Positions 31,647 to 41,648 of a stretch of DNA of 64,000 bases are shown here, piece after piece. The number at the start of each line of letters is the position of its first letter. Positions within the stretch are counted from its first letter, which is position 1. The notes below the pieces were generated by a model that was not told where the DNA came from, searched no databases, and saw only the letters and a list, made by a program, of their open reading frames with translations. The stretch covers positions 1 to 64,000 of the forward strand of contig CBDCAC010000008.1 of assembly GCA_965213775.1 (NCBI GenBank), in the 5' to 3' direction. This stretch comes from Lichenicoccus sp965213775. GTDB lineage: Bacteria > Pseudomonadota > Alphaproteobacteria > Acetobacterales > Acetobacteraceae. The position numbers and the translations under genes were made by a program.

Positions 31647-32435
31647 ATGTCGTACGCGGTGAAGGACAGCTTCGCGCCCCAGCAGGACGACGGCGAGGCC
31701 GCGCTGGTGCTGTTCTCCGGCGGCCAGGACTCCGCCACCTGCCTGGCCTGGGCGCTCGACCGCTTCGCGCGGGTGGAGACGCTCGGTTTCGCCTATGGCC
31801 AGCGCCACGCGGTCGAGCTGCAGTGCCGTGCCGCGGTGCGCGACGGTCTGGTGGCGCTGCGTCCGGAGTGGGCGGCGCGGCTGGGCGAGGACCACACGCT
31901 CGGCATCGAGGCGCTCGGCCGGCTGTCGGAGACGGCGCTCACCCGCGAGGTCGAGATCACGCTCGGCGCCGGCGGCCTGCCGAACAGCTTCGTCCCCGGG
32001 CGCAACCTGCTGTTCCTGACCTTCGGCGCCGCGCTGGCGGTGCGACGCGGCGTGCGCCACCTGGTCGGCGGCATGTGCGAGACCGACTATTCCGGCTATC
32101 CGGACTGCCGCGACGACACCATCAAGGCGATGCAGGTGGCGCTCAACCTCGGCATGGAGCAGCGCTTCGTGCTGCACACGCCGCTGATGCGGCGCGACAA
32201 GGCGCAGACCTGGGAGCTGGCCGAGCGGCTCGGCGGCGCGCCGATGGTGGCGCTGCTCGTGCGCGAGACCCATAGCTGCTATCTCGGCGCGCGCGAGGCG
32301 CTGCATCCCTGGGGCTATGGCTGCGGCCACTGCCCGGCCTGCGCGCTGCGGCGCGGCGGCTGGGAGCGCTACGAGGCGTCGGGCGGCCGAGGGCGAGCTG
32401 GCATCGCCGAATCGACGGGAGGCTCGACCATATGA
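31647..32435 (+). CDS. queC: 7-cyano-7-deazaguanine synthase
   Basis: 262 residues; makes preQ0 for queuosine from carboxydeazaguanine, ATP and ammonia. The PP-loop SGGQDSATCLAWAL is at the N-terminus. The zinc cysteines are in the C-terminal CYLGAREALHPWGYGCGHCPACALR. GGMCETDYSGYPDCRD is conserved. The start ATG 31647 is 53 bases after bioB. queF follows 31 bases after the stop. Confidence 0.95.
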   Translation: MSYAVKDSFAPQQDDGEAALVLFSGGQDSATCLAWALDRFARVETLGFAYGQRHAVELQCRAAVRDGLVALRPEWAARLGEDHTLGIEALGRLSETALTREVEITLGAGGLPNSFVPGRNLLFLTFGAALAVRRGVRHLVGGMCETDYSGYPDCRDDTIKAMQVALNLGMEQRFVLHTPLMRRDKAQTWELAERLGGAPMVALLVRETHSCYLGAREALHPWGYGCGHCPACALRRGGWERYEASGGRGRAGIAESTGGSTI

Positions 32436-32466
32436 GCATCGCCGGCATCGACCGCGGGCGCGCGGC

Positions 32467-32931
32467 ATGAGCGATCCCGCCCTGGACGGGCTGACCCAGC
32501 TCGGCCGCGCCAGCGCGCAGCCGGCGAGCCCGGAGCAGGCGGTGCTGGAACGCATCCCCGCGCCGCACCCGGACAAGCGTTACCTGGTGCGCTTCACCGC
32601 GCCGGAGTTCACCTCGCTGTGCCCGGTCACCGGACAGCCGGATTTCGCCCACCTGGTGATCGACTACGTGCCGGAGCGCTGGATCGTCGAGAGCAAGTCG
32701 CTCAAGCTCTATCTGACCAGCTTCCGCAACCACGGCGCCTTCCACGAGGCGTGCAGCGTGCAGATCGCGAGCACGCTGGTCGACCGGCTGTCGCCGATCT
32801 GGCTGCGCATCGGCGCCTACTGGTATCCGCGCGGCGGCATCCCGATCGACGTGTTCTGGCAGAGCGGCGAGCCCCCCGCCGGCGTCTGGATCCCTCCCCA
32901 GGACGTGCCTGGCTATCGCGGCCGAGGCTGA
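32467..32931 (+). CDS. queF: NADPH-dependent preQ0 reductase
   Basis: 154 residues, the short (unimodular) type I QueF. The catalytic cysteine is in FTSLCPVTGQPDFA, and the QueF signature is ESKSLKLYLTSFRNHGAFHE. Reduces preQ0 to preQ1 after QueC. ATG 32467 is 31 bases after the queC stop, so the two form a short queuosine operon; queD and queE are not in the window. Confidence 0.94.
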   Translation: MSDPALDGLTQLGRASAQPASPEQAVLERIPAPHPDKRYLVRFTAPEFTSLCPVTGQPDFAHLVIDYVPERWIVESKSLKLYLTSFRNHGAFHEACSVQIASTLVDRLSPIWLRIGAYWYPRGGIPIDVFWQSGEPPAGVWIPPQDVPGYRGRG

Positions 32932-32950
32932 GATGGACAGTAACCGGGGT

Positions 32951-32990
32951 CCGGGGCCGCCGGCCCCGGCGGGTCGAGGGCAGAGCCCTT
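32951..32990. repeat. Double-hairpin repeat (copy D)
   Basis: Hairpin with arms 32951-32958 and 32962-32969 (loop GCC), linker GCGGGTC at 32969-32975, hairpin with arms 32976-32981 and 32985-32990 (loop AGA, one G-T pair). It occupies the gap between the convergent queF and endonuclease genes. Confidence 0.8.
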
Positions 32991-33012
32991 GGCTTGCTTT
33001 CCCGGCAGGCCG

Positions 33013-33732
33013 CTAAACCGGCAGCGCCTCGACCGCATGGTCGACCCCAGGCCGCATCAGCTCCTGCCCGGTCGGGCAGAGATCGAGCAGCGGGCAGCGC
33101 GCACAGGCCGGATGGCGGTAGAAGCAGCAGCGCTGGCCGTGCAGCATCAGCACCTCATGGTTGTCGTAGATCCGCTGCGCGTCCCATTCCGGCGGCAGCT
33201 GGGCCGCCAGCACGCCGTGCGACGGCCCGACCGCGAGGCCGGACGGGATCAGCCCGGTGCGGGCCGCGACCCGGTGGTGATGGCTGTCCACCGGCAGCGC
33301 CGGACGGCGCAGGGTGCTGAAGCTGAGCACCGCCGCACTGGTCTTGGGGCCGATGCCGGGCAGCCGCTCCAGCCAGGTGCGCGCCGCCTCGACCGTGAGC
33401 GCGGCCAGGAAGTCGAGCGAGAGCGCGCCGCGCTCGGCCTCGATCGCGCGCAGGATCGACTGGATGCGCGGCGCCTTCTGCTCGGGCCAGGTCACCCGCG
33501 CGATCGCCGCCTCGACCGTCTCGGTGGGTGCCGCGATCACTTGGCGCCAGTCCGGGAAGCGCGCCCGCAGCGCCTTGAAGGCGGCGCCGCTGTCGGCGTT
33601 GCGGGTACGATGCGAGAGCAGCGAGCTGACCAGCTCGCTCAGCGGGTCGAGCGCGTGGAAATAGGCGATCGGGCAGCCATAGGCGCTGCACAGCCGGCGG
33701 TGGATCTCCAGTGCCTTCGCGTACGGCGGCAT
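33013..33732 (-). CDS. Endonuclease III family DNA glycosylase (HhH-GPD, Fe-S)
   Basis: 239 residues; base-excision repair glycosylase/AP lyase fold. The helix-hairpin-helix reads LERLPGIGPKTSAAVLSF with the catalytic lysine. The catalytic aspartate follows in LPVDSHHHRVAAR. The [4Fe-4S] loop has C-X6-C-X2-C-X5-C spacing (CFYRHPACARCPLLDLC). Somewhat diverged from E. coli Nth (SHHH where Nth has THIF), so it may be a paralogue. TTATAAC lies only a few bases before the ATG. Confidence 0.85.
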   Translation of the reverse strand: MPPYAKALEIHRRLCSAYGCPIAYFHALDPLSELVSSLLSHRTRNADSGAAFKALRARFPDWRQVIAAPTETVEAAIARVTWPEQKAPRIQSILRAIEAERGALSLDFLAALTVEAARTWLERLPGIGPKTSAAVLSFSTLRRPALPVDSHHHRVAARTGLIPSGLAVGPSHGVLAAQLPPEWDAQRIYDNHEVLMLHGQRCCFYRHPACARCPLLDLCPTGQELMRPGVDHAVEALPV

Positions 33733-33759
33733 TTTGTTATAACACGCTGCGGTCGCAAC

Positions 33760-33790
33760 GGTTCGCGGCGCTGCCCCGGTGTCGCGAACC
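33760..33790. promoter_or_regulatory. 8-bp inverted repeat in divergent promoter region
   Basis: GGTTCGCG (33760-33767) and CGCGAACC (33783-33790) are perfect inverted arms 15 bases apart, in the 209-base gap between the divergent endonuclease and transaldolase genes. It could be a regulator site. The palindrome GTTATAAC at 33736-33743 nearby could act as a -10 element on either strand. Confidence 0.3.
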
Positions 33791-33941
33791 TGACGTCCGG
33801 TTCTCGATGGACGCTCGTCTTATCAACGAGATAGTGGCCTGCTCGTCGCCAAGACCGGCATGCGAATTTCGGAGGCGGGACACTAGCCCGGAGGCCGGTA
33901 ATGTCGGACACTCGAACTCTCCGCCGCCCCGAAGGACCCCC

Positions 33942-34637
33942 ATGACCGCCCGCGCCGACCCGTTCGCCCGGCCCGGCCTGCGGCTGTTCCTCGACAGCGC
34001 GGACCGCGCCGCCTGGGAGCGCTGGCTGGGCACCGGCCTGTTCTTCGGCGTCACCACCAACCCGACGATCCTGGACGCCGCCGGACTGCGCTGCACGCTG
34101 CCGGTGCTCGCGGCGCTGGTGCGCGACGCGCTGGCGCACGGCATCGAGGAGATCCAGGTGCAGAGCTGGGGCACCGAGTGCGACGCCCTGGTCCGGCACG
34201 GTCTCGAGGTGGCGGCGCTGTCGCCACGCGTCGTGGTCAAGCTGCCGGCCACCCTGGAGGGGGTGCGCGCGGTGGCGTCGCTGCACCGCGCCGGCGTGCG
34301 CACCACGCTGACCGCGGTCTACGCCTCGCACCAGGCGCTGATCGGCGCCGCGGCCGGCTGCGACTACGTCGCGCCCTATTTCGGCCGCATCGGCGATGCC
34401 GGACGCGACGCGGCGGCCGCGCTGCGCGACATGCGCGCGATCCTGCAGGGCTCGGGCCGGGCGACGCGGCTGCTGGTGGCGAGCCTGCGGCAGCCCGACG
34501 AGCTGGCGCTGCTGGCCAGCGAGGGGATCGACAGCTTCACCTTCGGCCCGCGCGTCGCGGAAGCGATGTTCGAGGTCGCCGACACCATCGCCGCCGCGTC
34601 GCGGTTCGAGGCCACCGCCGCAGGAGAGCGTCCATGA
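33942..34637 (+). CDS. Transaldolase family protein
   Basis: 231 residues, the short transaldolase / fructose-6-phosphate aldolase-like type. LRLFLDSADRAAWERWL and FFGVTTNPTIL form the N-terminal barrel strands. The Schiff-base lysine is in RVVVKLPATLEGV. TLTAVYASHQALIGAAAG and YVAPYFGRIGDAG are conserved. ATG 33942 is preceded by GAAGGA. Its stop overlaps the start of the mannitol dehydrogenase-type gene (ATGA), so the two work in one sugar pathway. Confidence 0.85.
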   Translation: MTARADPFARPGLRLFLDSADRAAWERWLGTGLFFGVTTNPTILDAAGLRCTLPVLAALVRDALAHGIEEIQVQSWGTECDALVRHGLEVAALSPRVVVKLPATLEGVRAVASLHRAGVRTTLTAVYASHQALIGAAAGCDYVAPYFGRIGDAGRDAAAALRDMRAILQGSGRATRLLVASLRQPDELALLASEGIDSFTFGPRVAEAMFEVADTIAAASRFEATAAGERP

Positions 34638-36097
34638 ACGGGTCCCCCATGCCGCTCGGACCGCGGGTCGCGCAGCCGGGCTACGACCGCGGCCGGGTCA
34701 GGGCCGGCATCGCCCATCTCGGCGTCGGCAACTTCCACCGCGCCCACCAGGCCTTCTACCTGGATCGCTGCCTGGCCGACCCGGCGCAGCAGGGCTGGGG
34801 CATCCTCGGCATCGGCGTGCTCGACGACCCGCCCGAGCGCGAGAAGGCGTCGGCGCTGCGCGCGCAGCAGGGGCTGTACACGCTCACCATCTGCCCGCCG
34901 GACGCGCCGGCCTCGGTGCGGCTGATCGGCGCGCTGGTGGAGTACCTGCACGCTCCGGACGATCCGGAGGCGGCGCTGCGCCGGCTCGCGGATCCCGCGA
35001 TACGCATCGTCAGCATGACCATCACCGAGGGCGGCTACAACCTCGATCCGGCCGGGCGCTTCCGGGTGGATACGCCGGAGGTCGCGCACGACCTGCGGCA
35101 GCGGCCGCCGCGCACCGTCTTCGGGCTGGTGACCGAGGCGCTGCGACGCCGGCGCGATGCCGGCGCCGGGCCGTTCACCGTGCTCAGCTGCGACAACCTG
35201 ATGCATAACGGCGACACCGCCAGGGCGGCGTTCCTCGGCTTCGCGCAGGCCGCCGATCCGGCGCTGGCGCAGTGGATCGACGCCCATGTCAGCTTCCCCA
35301 ACAGCATGGTCGACGGCATCGCGCCGGTGGTGACCGCGGAAGACGTGGCGCGGCTGAACGCGCAGAGCGGGACGTCGGACCGCACGCCGGTGTTCCGAGA
35401 GGATTTCACCCAGTGGGTGCTGGAGGATAATTTCTGCGCCGGACGCCCCGACCTCGCCGCCGCCGGCGCCCAGTTCACCTACAACGTGGCGCCGTACGAG
35501 CTGGTCAAGCTGCGCATGCTCAACGCGGCACACCTGATGATGGCGATCCCCTCGATGCTGATCGGCCACCGGCTGGTGCACGAGGCGATGGCCGACCCGG
35601 CGATCGCCGCGCTGCTCGAGGAGTTCCTCTCGCGCGACGCGGGGCCGCACCTGAGCGCGCCGCCGGGCATGTCGGTCGAGGACTACGCGGCCCTGATCCT
35701 GCGCCGCTTCGGCAATCCGTCCACCCGCGACCAGGTGGCGCGGATCGCCGGGCAGAGCTCGGCGAAGCTGCCGGTGTTCCTGCGCGAGACGGTGCGCGCG
35801 GTGCTCGGAGGCACCCACACCTCGGTGCGGCTCGCCTTCCTGCTGGCGTCGTTCCTGGAGTATCTGCGCGGCCATGACGACCAGGGCGTGGCCTTTCCGG
35901 TGTCCGAGCCGCTGCTGTCGGACGCCGACCTGGCGCTGGCGCGCTCGCACGACCCGCGGGCGATGCTGGGCATGGGCGTGTTCGCCGGCTGGGGCCTGGA
36001 GGCGTATCCGGACTTCATCACCGAGATCGCCGGCATCCGCCGCGCGATCATCTCGGAGGGCACGCGCGAGACGCTGCGCGCGGTGCTGATGGAGTGA
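34634..36097 (+). CDS. Mannitol dehydrogenase family protein
   Basis: 487 residues, full length for the long-chain polyol dehydrogenase family (mannitol 2-dehydrogenase, fructuronate reductase, arabitol dehydrogenase). The Rossmann segment is IAHLGVGNFHRAHQAFYLD. The catalytic lysine region is YELVKLRMLNAAHLMMA (KxRxLNxxH). SFPNSMVDGIAP is conserved. Coupled to the transaldolase by a 4-base overlap, consistent with polyol to ketose to pentose-phosphate flow. Exact polyol not determinable. Confidence 0.92.
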   Translation: MNGSPMPLGPRVAQPGYDRGRVRAGIAHLGVGNFHRAHQAFYLDRCLADPAQQGWGILGIGVLDDPPEREKASALRAQQGLYTLTICPPDAPASVRLIGALVEYLHAPDDPEAALRRLADPAIRIVSMTITEGGYNLDPAGRFRVDTPEVAHDLRQRPPRTVFGLVTEALRRRRDAGAGPFTVLSCDNLMHNGDTARAAFLGFAQAADPALAQWIDAHVSFPNSMVDGIAPVVTAEDVARLNAQSGTSDRTPVFREDFTQWVLEDNFCAGRPDLAAAGAQFTYNVAPYELVKLRMLNAAHLMMAIPSMLIGHRLVHEAMADPAIAALLEEFLSRDAGPHLSAPPGMSVEDYAALILRRFGNPSTRDQVARIAGQSSAKLPVFLRETVRAVLGGTHTSVRLAFLLASFLEYLRGHDDQGVAFPVSEPLLSDADLALARSHDPRAMLGMGVFAGWGLEAYPDFITEIAGIRRAIISEGTRETLRAVLME

Positions 36098-36133
36098 GCC
36101 GCGTCGATAGCGCTGGTCGCGATCCCCGGGGGT

Positions 36134-36174
36134 CCGGGGCCTCAGGCCCCGGCGGGTCCAGGGCGGCGCCCTGG
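36134..36174. repeat. Double-hairpin repeat (copy E)
   Basis: Hairpin arms 36134-36141 and 36145-36152 (loop TCA), linker GCGGGTC at 36152-36158, hairpin arms 36158-36164 and 36168-36174 (loop GGC). It starts 37 bases after the mannitol dehydrogenase stop codon and before a small gene on the same strand, which suits a terminator. Confidence 0.8.
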
Positions 36175-36270
36175 CCTGCGCTTGACCCGAGCGTTTGAAC
36201 CCTGGCCAGCTGGACCGACCGACGCCCCGAGCGGCGCCGGCGCTTCTCGAGCGCGAGGCAGGATCGGATC

Positions 36271-36540
36271 ATGGCATCAGACGCAGAACCCAGGCAGCCC
36301 ACGGAGACGTTCCGGGCGCTGATCGACCTCACCAACCGCTCGCCGCTGTGGCGCTGGTCCGCGACCGAGCAGGCCGGCCTGTTCATCCAGCATCTCAGGG
36401 CGTACCGGTCGACGATGACGGAGCTGGACGAGCGTTGCCTGCTCGAGGCGCTGCGCTCGATCGAGGCCGAGGCGAGGCAGACCTGGCCGACGCAGGAGGA
36501 CGCAGCACGGGCCACCGCCGTGCAGCCCGCGTCTGCGTGA
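36271..36540 (+). CDS. Small hypothetical protein
   Basis: 89 residues (MASDAEPRQPTETFRALID...). No known domain recognised. The middle is a likely amphipathic helical pair (SATEQAGLFIQHLRAYRSTMTELDERCLLEALRSIEAEA), with a disordered Ala-rich end. Codon use looks coding. Convergent with the DUF3429 gene, 7 bases away. Confidence 0.55.
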   Translation: MASDAEPRQPTETFRALIDLTNRSPLWRWSATEQAGLFIQHLRAYRSTMTELDERCLLEALRSIEAEARQTWPTQEDAARATAVQPASA

Positions 36541-36547
36541 CGCTGCG

Positions 36548-37018
36548 TCAGAGCGCGTTGCGGGCCAGCAGCACCAGCAGGCTCGCGATCGGCACCAGCA
36601 TCTGGGTCGGGCGGAGCCGGCCGAAATAGCGCGGCACCTCGCGCGCGCGCGCGGCGGCGGGATCGAGCGAGGCCATGGAGGCGTAGCCGAGGATCAGCAG
36701 CAGCAGCGAGGCGATGCGACGCGGCGAGACCAGCGCCGCCGCGCCCAGCACGAACAGCCAGAACATGCTGAGCAGCTGCGACAGCGTGGCGCCGCCCGGC
36801 TGGCGGAAGCTCAGGCCGCGACGCACGCCGGCGAGGAAGCAGAGCACCGCGCCGGCCCAGGCGACGGTCAGCCGGGTGGTGGCCGGCACCCGCCTGCGGC
36901 CGAACGCCAGTGCCGCCAGCGTCCCGAGCACGATCGGCACCACGGCCGCGTAGGCCAGCGTCAGGCTGATCGCGGGTGCCTCGGTCTTCGGATCTTCCTC
37001 GCCGTCGGTGACGCGCAT
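36548..37018 (-). CDS. DUF3429 membrane protein
   Basis: 156 residues with about four or five membrane segments (LTLAYAAVVPIVLGTLAAL, AWAGAVLCFLAGVRRGLS, MFWLFVLGAAALVS, IASLLLLILGYASM, LVPIASLLVLLA). DUF3429 proteins are inner-membrane proteins of unknown role. The motif FLAGVRRGLSF fits the family. It lies 16 bases downstream of the DUF3297 gene at the end of the ATP synthase gene run. Confidence 0.82.
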   Translation of the reverse strand: MRVTDGEEDPKTEAPAISLTLAYAAVVPIVLGTLAALAFGRRRVPATTRLTVAWAGAVLCFLAGVRRGLSFRQPGGATLSQLLSMFWLFVLGAAALVSPRRIASLLLLILGYASMASLDPAAARAREVPRYFGRLRPTQMLVPIASLLVLLARNAL

Positions 37019-37034
37019 GCGGTATCGCTCCGGG

Positions 37035-37271
37035 TCAGCTCTTGAAGTACGGCTCGACGGGGCCCTGCAGCTTCATCGTCATCGGCGCGCCGCTGCGGGT
37101 GACGGTCTTGCCGATGGTGACGCGCACCCAGCCCTCGCTGACGCAGTATTCCTCGACGTTGTCCTTCTCGATCCCCTTGAAGCGTATGCCGACGCCGCGT
37201 TCCAGCAGGGCGGCGTCGTGGAACGGGCTCTTCGGGTCGGCCGACAGCCGGTCGGGCGGTTCGCCGCTCAT
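37035..37271 (-). CDS. DUF3297 family protein
   Basis: 78 residues, the full family length (DRLSADPKSPFHDAALLERG, VGIRFKGIEKDNVEEYCVSEGW, GKTVTRSGAPMTMKLQGPVEPYF). Widespread in proteobacteria, function unknown. Its start overlaps the atpC stop by 4 bases (ATGA), so it is translated with the ATP synthase operon. Confidence 0.9.
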   Translation of the reverse strand: MSGEPPDRLSADPKSPFHDAALLERGVGIRFKGIEKDNVEEYCVSEGWVRVTIGKTVTRSGAPMTMKLQGPVEPYFKS

Positions 37272-37675
37272 CGGCCGCCCGAGGCGTCGATCTGCGCGCG
37301 AGCGGATTGCAGCCGGTCGAGATACGGCTCCAGCGTGGTGATGTCGGACTTGTCGGCCTCGTCGTATGCGCGCTCTGCCTCCTTGAGCTTGGCCTCGCCG
37401 TCGGCGCGCGACAGCTCGCCGAGCGGCGTCGCCTCGTCGGCCAGGATGGTGCAGCGCTCCGGGGTGACCTCGGCGAAGCCGCCATCGACGAAGAACTCGT
37501 CGGTGACGCGGCCGCCCTCGTGCAGCGAGACCACGCCGCCGCGCAGCAGCAGGATCATCGGCGCGTGGTCGGGCATCGCGGCGATGTCGCCCTCCGAGCC
37601 CGGCATCACCACCATGTCGACCGCGCGCTCCAGCAGACGCTTGCCCGGGCTGACGATCTCGACGTCGATCGGCAC
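37268..37675 (-). CDS. atpC: F1 ATP synthase epsilon subunit
   Basis: 135 residues. The N-terminal beta-sandwich reads VEIVSPGKRLLERAVDMVVMPGSEGDIAAMPDHAP. The C-terminal helices, EAKLKEAERAYDEADKS onward, contain the regulatory helix pair. Last of atpH-A-G-D-C. It sits 5 bases after atpD and overlaps the DUF3297 gene. Confidence 0.95.
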   Translation of the reverse strand: MPIDVEIVSPGKRLLERAVDMVVMPGSEGDIAAMPDHAPMILLLRGGVVSLHEGGRVTDEFFVDGGFAEVTPERCTILADEATPLGELSRADGEAKLKEAERAYDEADKSDITTLEPYLDRLQSARAQIDASGGR

Positions 37676-37680
37676 CGGCC

Positions 37681-39183
37681 TCAGCCCTCCTTCTTCTGCG
37701 AGCCCTCGTGCTTGGCCACCGCCTCGTCGATCGAGCCGACCATGTAGAAGGCGCTCTCCGGCAGGTGGTCGTACTCGCCGGCGACGATCGCCTTGAACGA
37801 GCGCACGGTGTCCTCGATCGAGACCAGCTTGCCGGGTGCGCCGGTGAACACCTCGGCGACGTGGAACGGCTGGCTGAGGAAGCGCTGGATGCGTCGCGCG
37901 CGGGCGACGGTCTGCTTGTCCTCCTCCGACAGCTCGTCCATGCCCAGGATCGCGATGATGTCCTGCAGCGACTTGTAGGTCTGCAGGATGCGCTGCACGT
38001 CGCGCGCCACTTGGTAGTGCTCGTCGCCGACGATCTTGGGGTCGAGCGAGCGCGAGGTGCTGTCCAGCGGATCGACCGCCGGGTAGATGCCGAGCTCGGC
38101 GATCGAGCGGTTCAGCACCGTGGTCGCGTCGAGATGCGCGAACGAGGTCGCCGGTGCCGGGTCGGTGAGGTCGTCGGCGGGCACGTAGATCGCCTGCACC
38201 GAGGTGATCGAGCCCTTCTTGGTCGAGGTGATGCGCTCCTGCAGCGCGCCCATGTCGGTGGCCAGCGTCGGCTGGTAGCCCACCGCCGACGGGATGCGTC
38301 CGAGCAGCGCGGACACCTCGGAGCCCGCCTGGGTGAAGCGGAAGATGTTGTCGACGAAGAACAGCACGTCCTGCCCCTCGTCGTCGCGGAAATACTCCGC
38401 CAGCGTCAGACCCGACAGCGCCACGCGCATGCGCGCCCCCGGCGGCTCGTTCATCTGGCCATAGACCAGCGCCACCTTGGAACCCTCGGTGTCGCCCTCG
38501 CCCAGCTTGATGACGCCGGCATCCTTCATCTCATGGTAGAGGTCGTTGCCCTCGCGGGTGCGCTCGCCGACGCCGGCGAACACCGACACGCCGCCATGCG
38601 CCTTGGCGATGTTGTTGATCAGCTCCTGGATCAGCACCGTCTTGCCGACGCCCGCACCGCCGAACAGTCCGATCTTGCCGCCCTTCAGGTAGGGGCAGAG
38701 CAGGTCGACCACCTTGATGCCGGTGACCAGGATCTCGGCCGATGCCGCCTGCTCGTCGAAGGCCGGCGCCTCGCGATGGATCGGGTCGTGGCGCACCGCC
38801 GGCACCGCGCCGCGCTCGTCGATCGGATCGCCGATCACGTTGAGGATGCGCCCCAGCGTGCCGGGCCCGACCGGCATGCGTATCGCGCTGCCGGTGTCGG
38901 TGACCTCGACGCCGCGGACCAGCCCGTCGGTGCCGTCCATGGCGATGCAGCGCACCTCGCCCTCGCCGATCTCCTGGGCCACCTCCAGCACCAGCGTCTG
39001 GTCGTTCAGGCGGCAGGTGAGCGCGTTGAGGATGTAGGGCAGCGTGCCGCTGAACTGCACGTCGACCACCGCGCCCTTGATCTGGGTGACGCGGCCGACG
39101 ACGTTGCCCTTCTGGCCCTGGCCCTGAACTTGGGTCTGGCCTTGGGTCTGGCCCGGGGGCGCGATGGTGTTGGTGTCCGACAT
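37681..39183 (-). CDS. atpD: F1 ATP synthase beta subunit
   Basis: 500 residues, catalytic subunit. The P-loop is GGAGVGKTVLI, GERTREGNDLY follows, and the rotor-contact DELSEED motif is complete. The N-terminus has an unusual Gln/Gly-rich extension of about 25 residues (PGQTQGQTQVQGQGQKGN) before the normal start of homology (GRVTQIKGAVVDVQF). A later start is not offered by an ATG between, so the extension is probably real. Confidence 0.97.
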   Translation of the reverse strand: MSDTNTIAPPGQTQGQTQVQGQGQKGNVVGRVTQIKGAVVDVQFSGTLPYILNALTCRLNDQTLVLEVAQEIGEGEVRCIAMDGTDGLVRGVEVTDTGSAIRMPVGPGTLGRILNVIGDPIDERGAVPAVRHDPIHREAPAFDEQAASAEILVTGIKVVDLLCPYLKGGKIGLFGGAGVGKTVLIQELINNIAKAHGGVSVFAGVGERTREGNDLYHEMKDAGVIKLGEGDTEGSKVALVYGQMNEPPGARMRVALSGLTLAEYFRDDEGQDVLFFVDNIFRFTQAGSEVSALLGRIPSAVGYQPTLATDMGALQERITSTKKGSITSVQAIYVPADDLTDPAPATSFAHLDATTVLNRSIAELGIYPAVDPLDSTSRSLDPKIVGDEHYQVARDVQRILQTYKSLQDIIAILGMDELSEEDKQTVARARRIQRFLSQPFHVAEVFTGAPGKLVSIEDTVRSFKAIVAGEYDHLPESAFYMVGSIDEAVAKHEGSQKKEG

Positions 39184-39208
39184 GGATCAGCTCCTGCGTG
39201 GGTCGAGC

Positions 39209-40102
39209 TCAGACGGCGTCGGCGCCGGAGATGATCTCGATCAGTTCACTGGTGATGTTGGCCTGGCGGGTGCGGTTGTAGTTCAGCGTCAGCCGGTCGA
39301 TCGCCTTGCCGGCATTGCGGGTGGCGCTGTCCATCGCGGTCATCCTGGCACCCTGCTCGCCGGCCGCACTCTCCAGCATCGCGCGGTAGATCTGGATCGT
39401 CAGGTTGCGCGGCAGCAGCCGAGCCAGGATGGTCTCCTCGTCGGGCTCGAACTCGTAGCTGGCGTCGGCGGCGTCGCCGCGCTCGTTGTCGTTCGAGGGC
39501 AGCGACAGCGGCACCAGCCGCAGCTCGGTGGGCGTCTGCGACATGACGTTGACGAAGCGGTTATAGATCAGCGTGCAGACGTCGAACTCGCTGCGGTCGA
39601 GCATGCCCGCGATGCGCTCGCCGAGCTCGTGGGCATGGGCGAAATCGACGTCGCGGCCGGCGGAGCCGCCAATGCGGTCGATCAGCTGGCTGCGGAACTC
39701 GCGCACCAGGTAGTCCCCGCCCTTGCGTCCCACCGGCAGCAGCTTGACGGTCCTGCCCTCCGCCTCGAGCCGGCGCGCGAGCAGGCGCGCGGCGCGGCCG
39801 ATATTGGCGTTGAAGCCGCCGGCCAGGCCGCGGTCCGAGGTGATCGGCACCAGCAGATGCACCCGGTCGCTGCCGGTGCCGGCGAGCAGGCGCGGCGCGT
39901 CCTCGCGTCCCTCGCCGCCAGCGTAGCGCCGCGCGAGGGCCGCCAGCATGCGCTGCATCGCCTCGGCGTACGGCCGCGCCGCCTCGGCGCGTGCCTGGGC
40001 GCGACGCAGCTTGGAGGCCGCAACCATCTTCATCGCCGAGGTGATCTTGCGTGTCGACTTGACGCTGGTGATGCGCCCGCGCAGCTCCTTCAGCGACGGC
40101 AT
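39209..40102 (-). CDS. atpG: F1 ATP synthase gamma subunit
   Basis: 297 residues; central rotor stalk. N-terminal MPSLKELRGRITSVKSTRKITSAMKMVAASKLRRAQ and C-terminal DSATRNAGKAIDRLTLNYNRTRQANIT are the two conserved coiled-coil helices. Between atpA (4-base gap) and atpD (25-base gap). Confidence 0.97.
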   Translation of the reverse strand: MPSLKELRGRITSVKSTRKITSAMKMVAASKLRRAQARAEAARPYAEAMQRMLAALARRYAGGEGREDAPRLLAGTGSDRVHLLVPITSDRGLAGGFNANIGRAARLLARRLEAEGRTVKLLPVGRKGGDYLVREFRSQLIDRIGGSAGRDVDFAHAHELGERIAGMLDRSEFDVCTLIYNRFVNVMSQTPTELRLVPLSLPSNDNERGDAADASYEFEPDEETILARLLPRNLTIQIYRAMLESAAGEQGARMTAMDSATRNAGKAIDRLTLNYNRTRQANITSELIEIISGADAV

Positions 40103-40106
40103 GCGC

Positions 40107-41644
<1,538 letters not shown>

Positions 41645-41648
<4 letters not shown>

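Noticed and set aside
37708..39234. 508-codon plus-strand frame over atpD
   Set aside because: Antisense shadow of atpD; rich in Arg, Leu and His with no family pattern.
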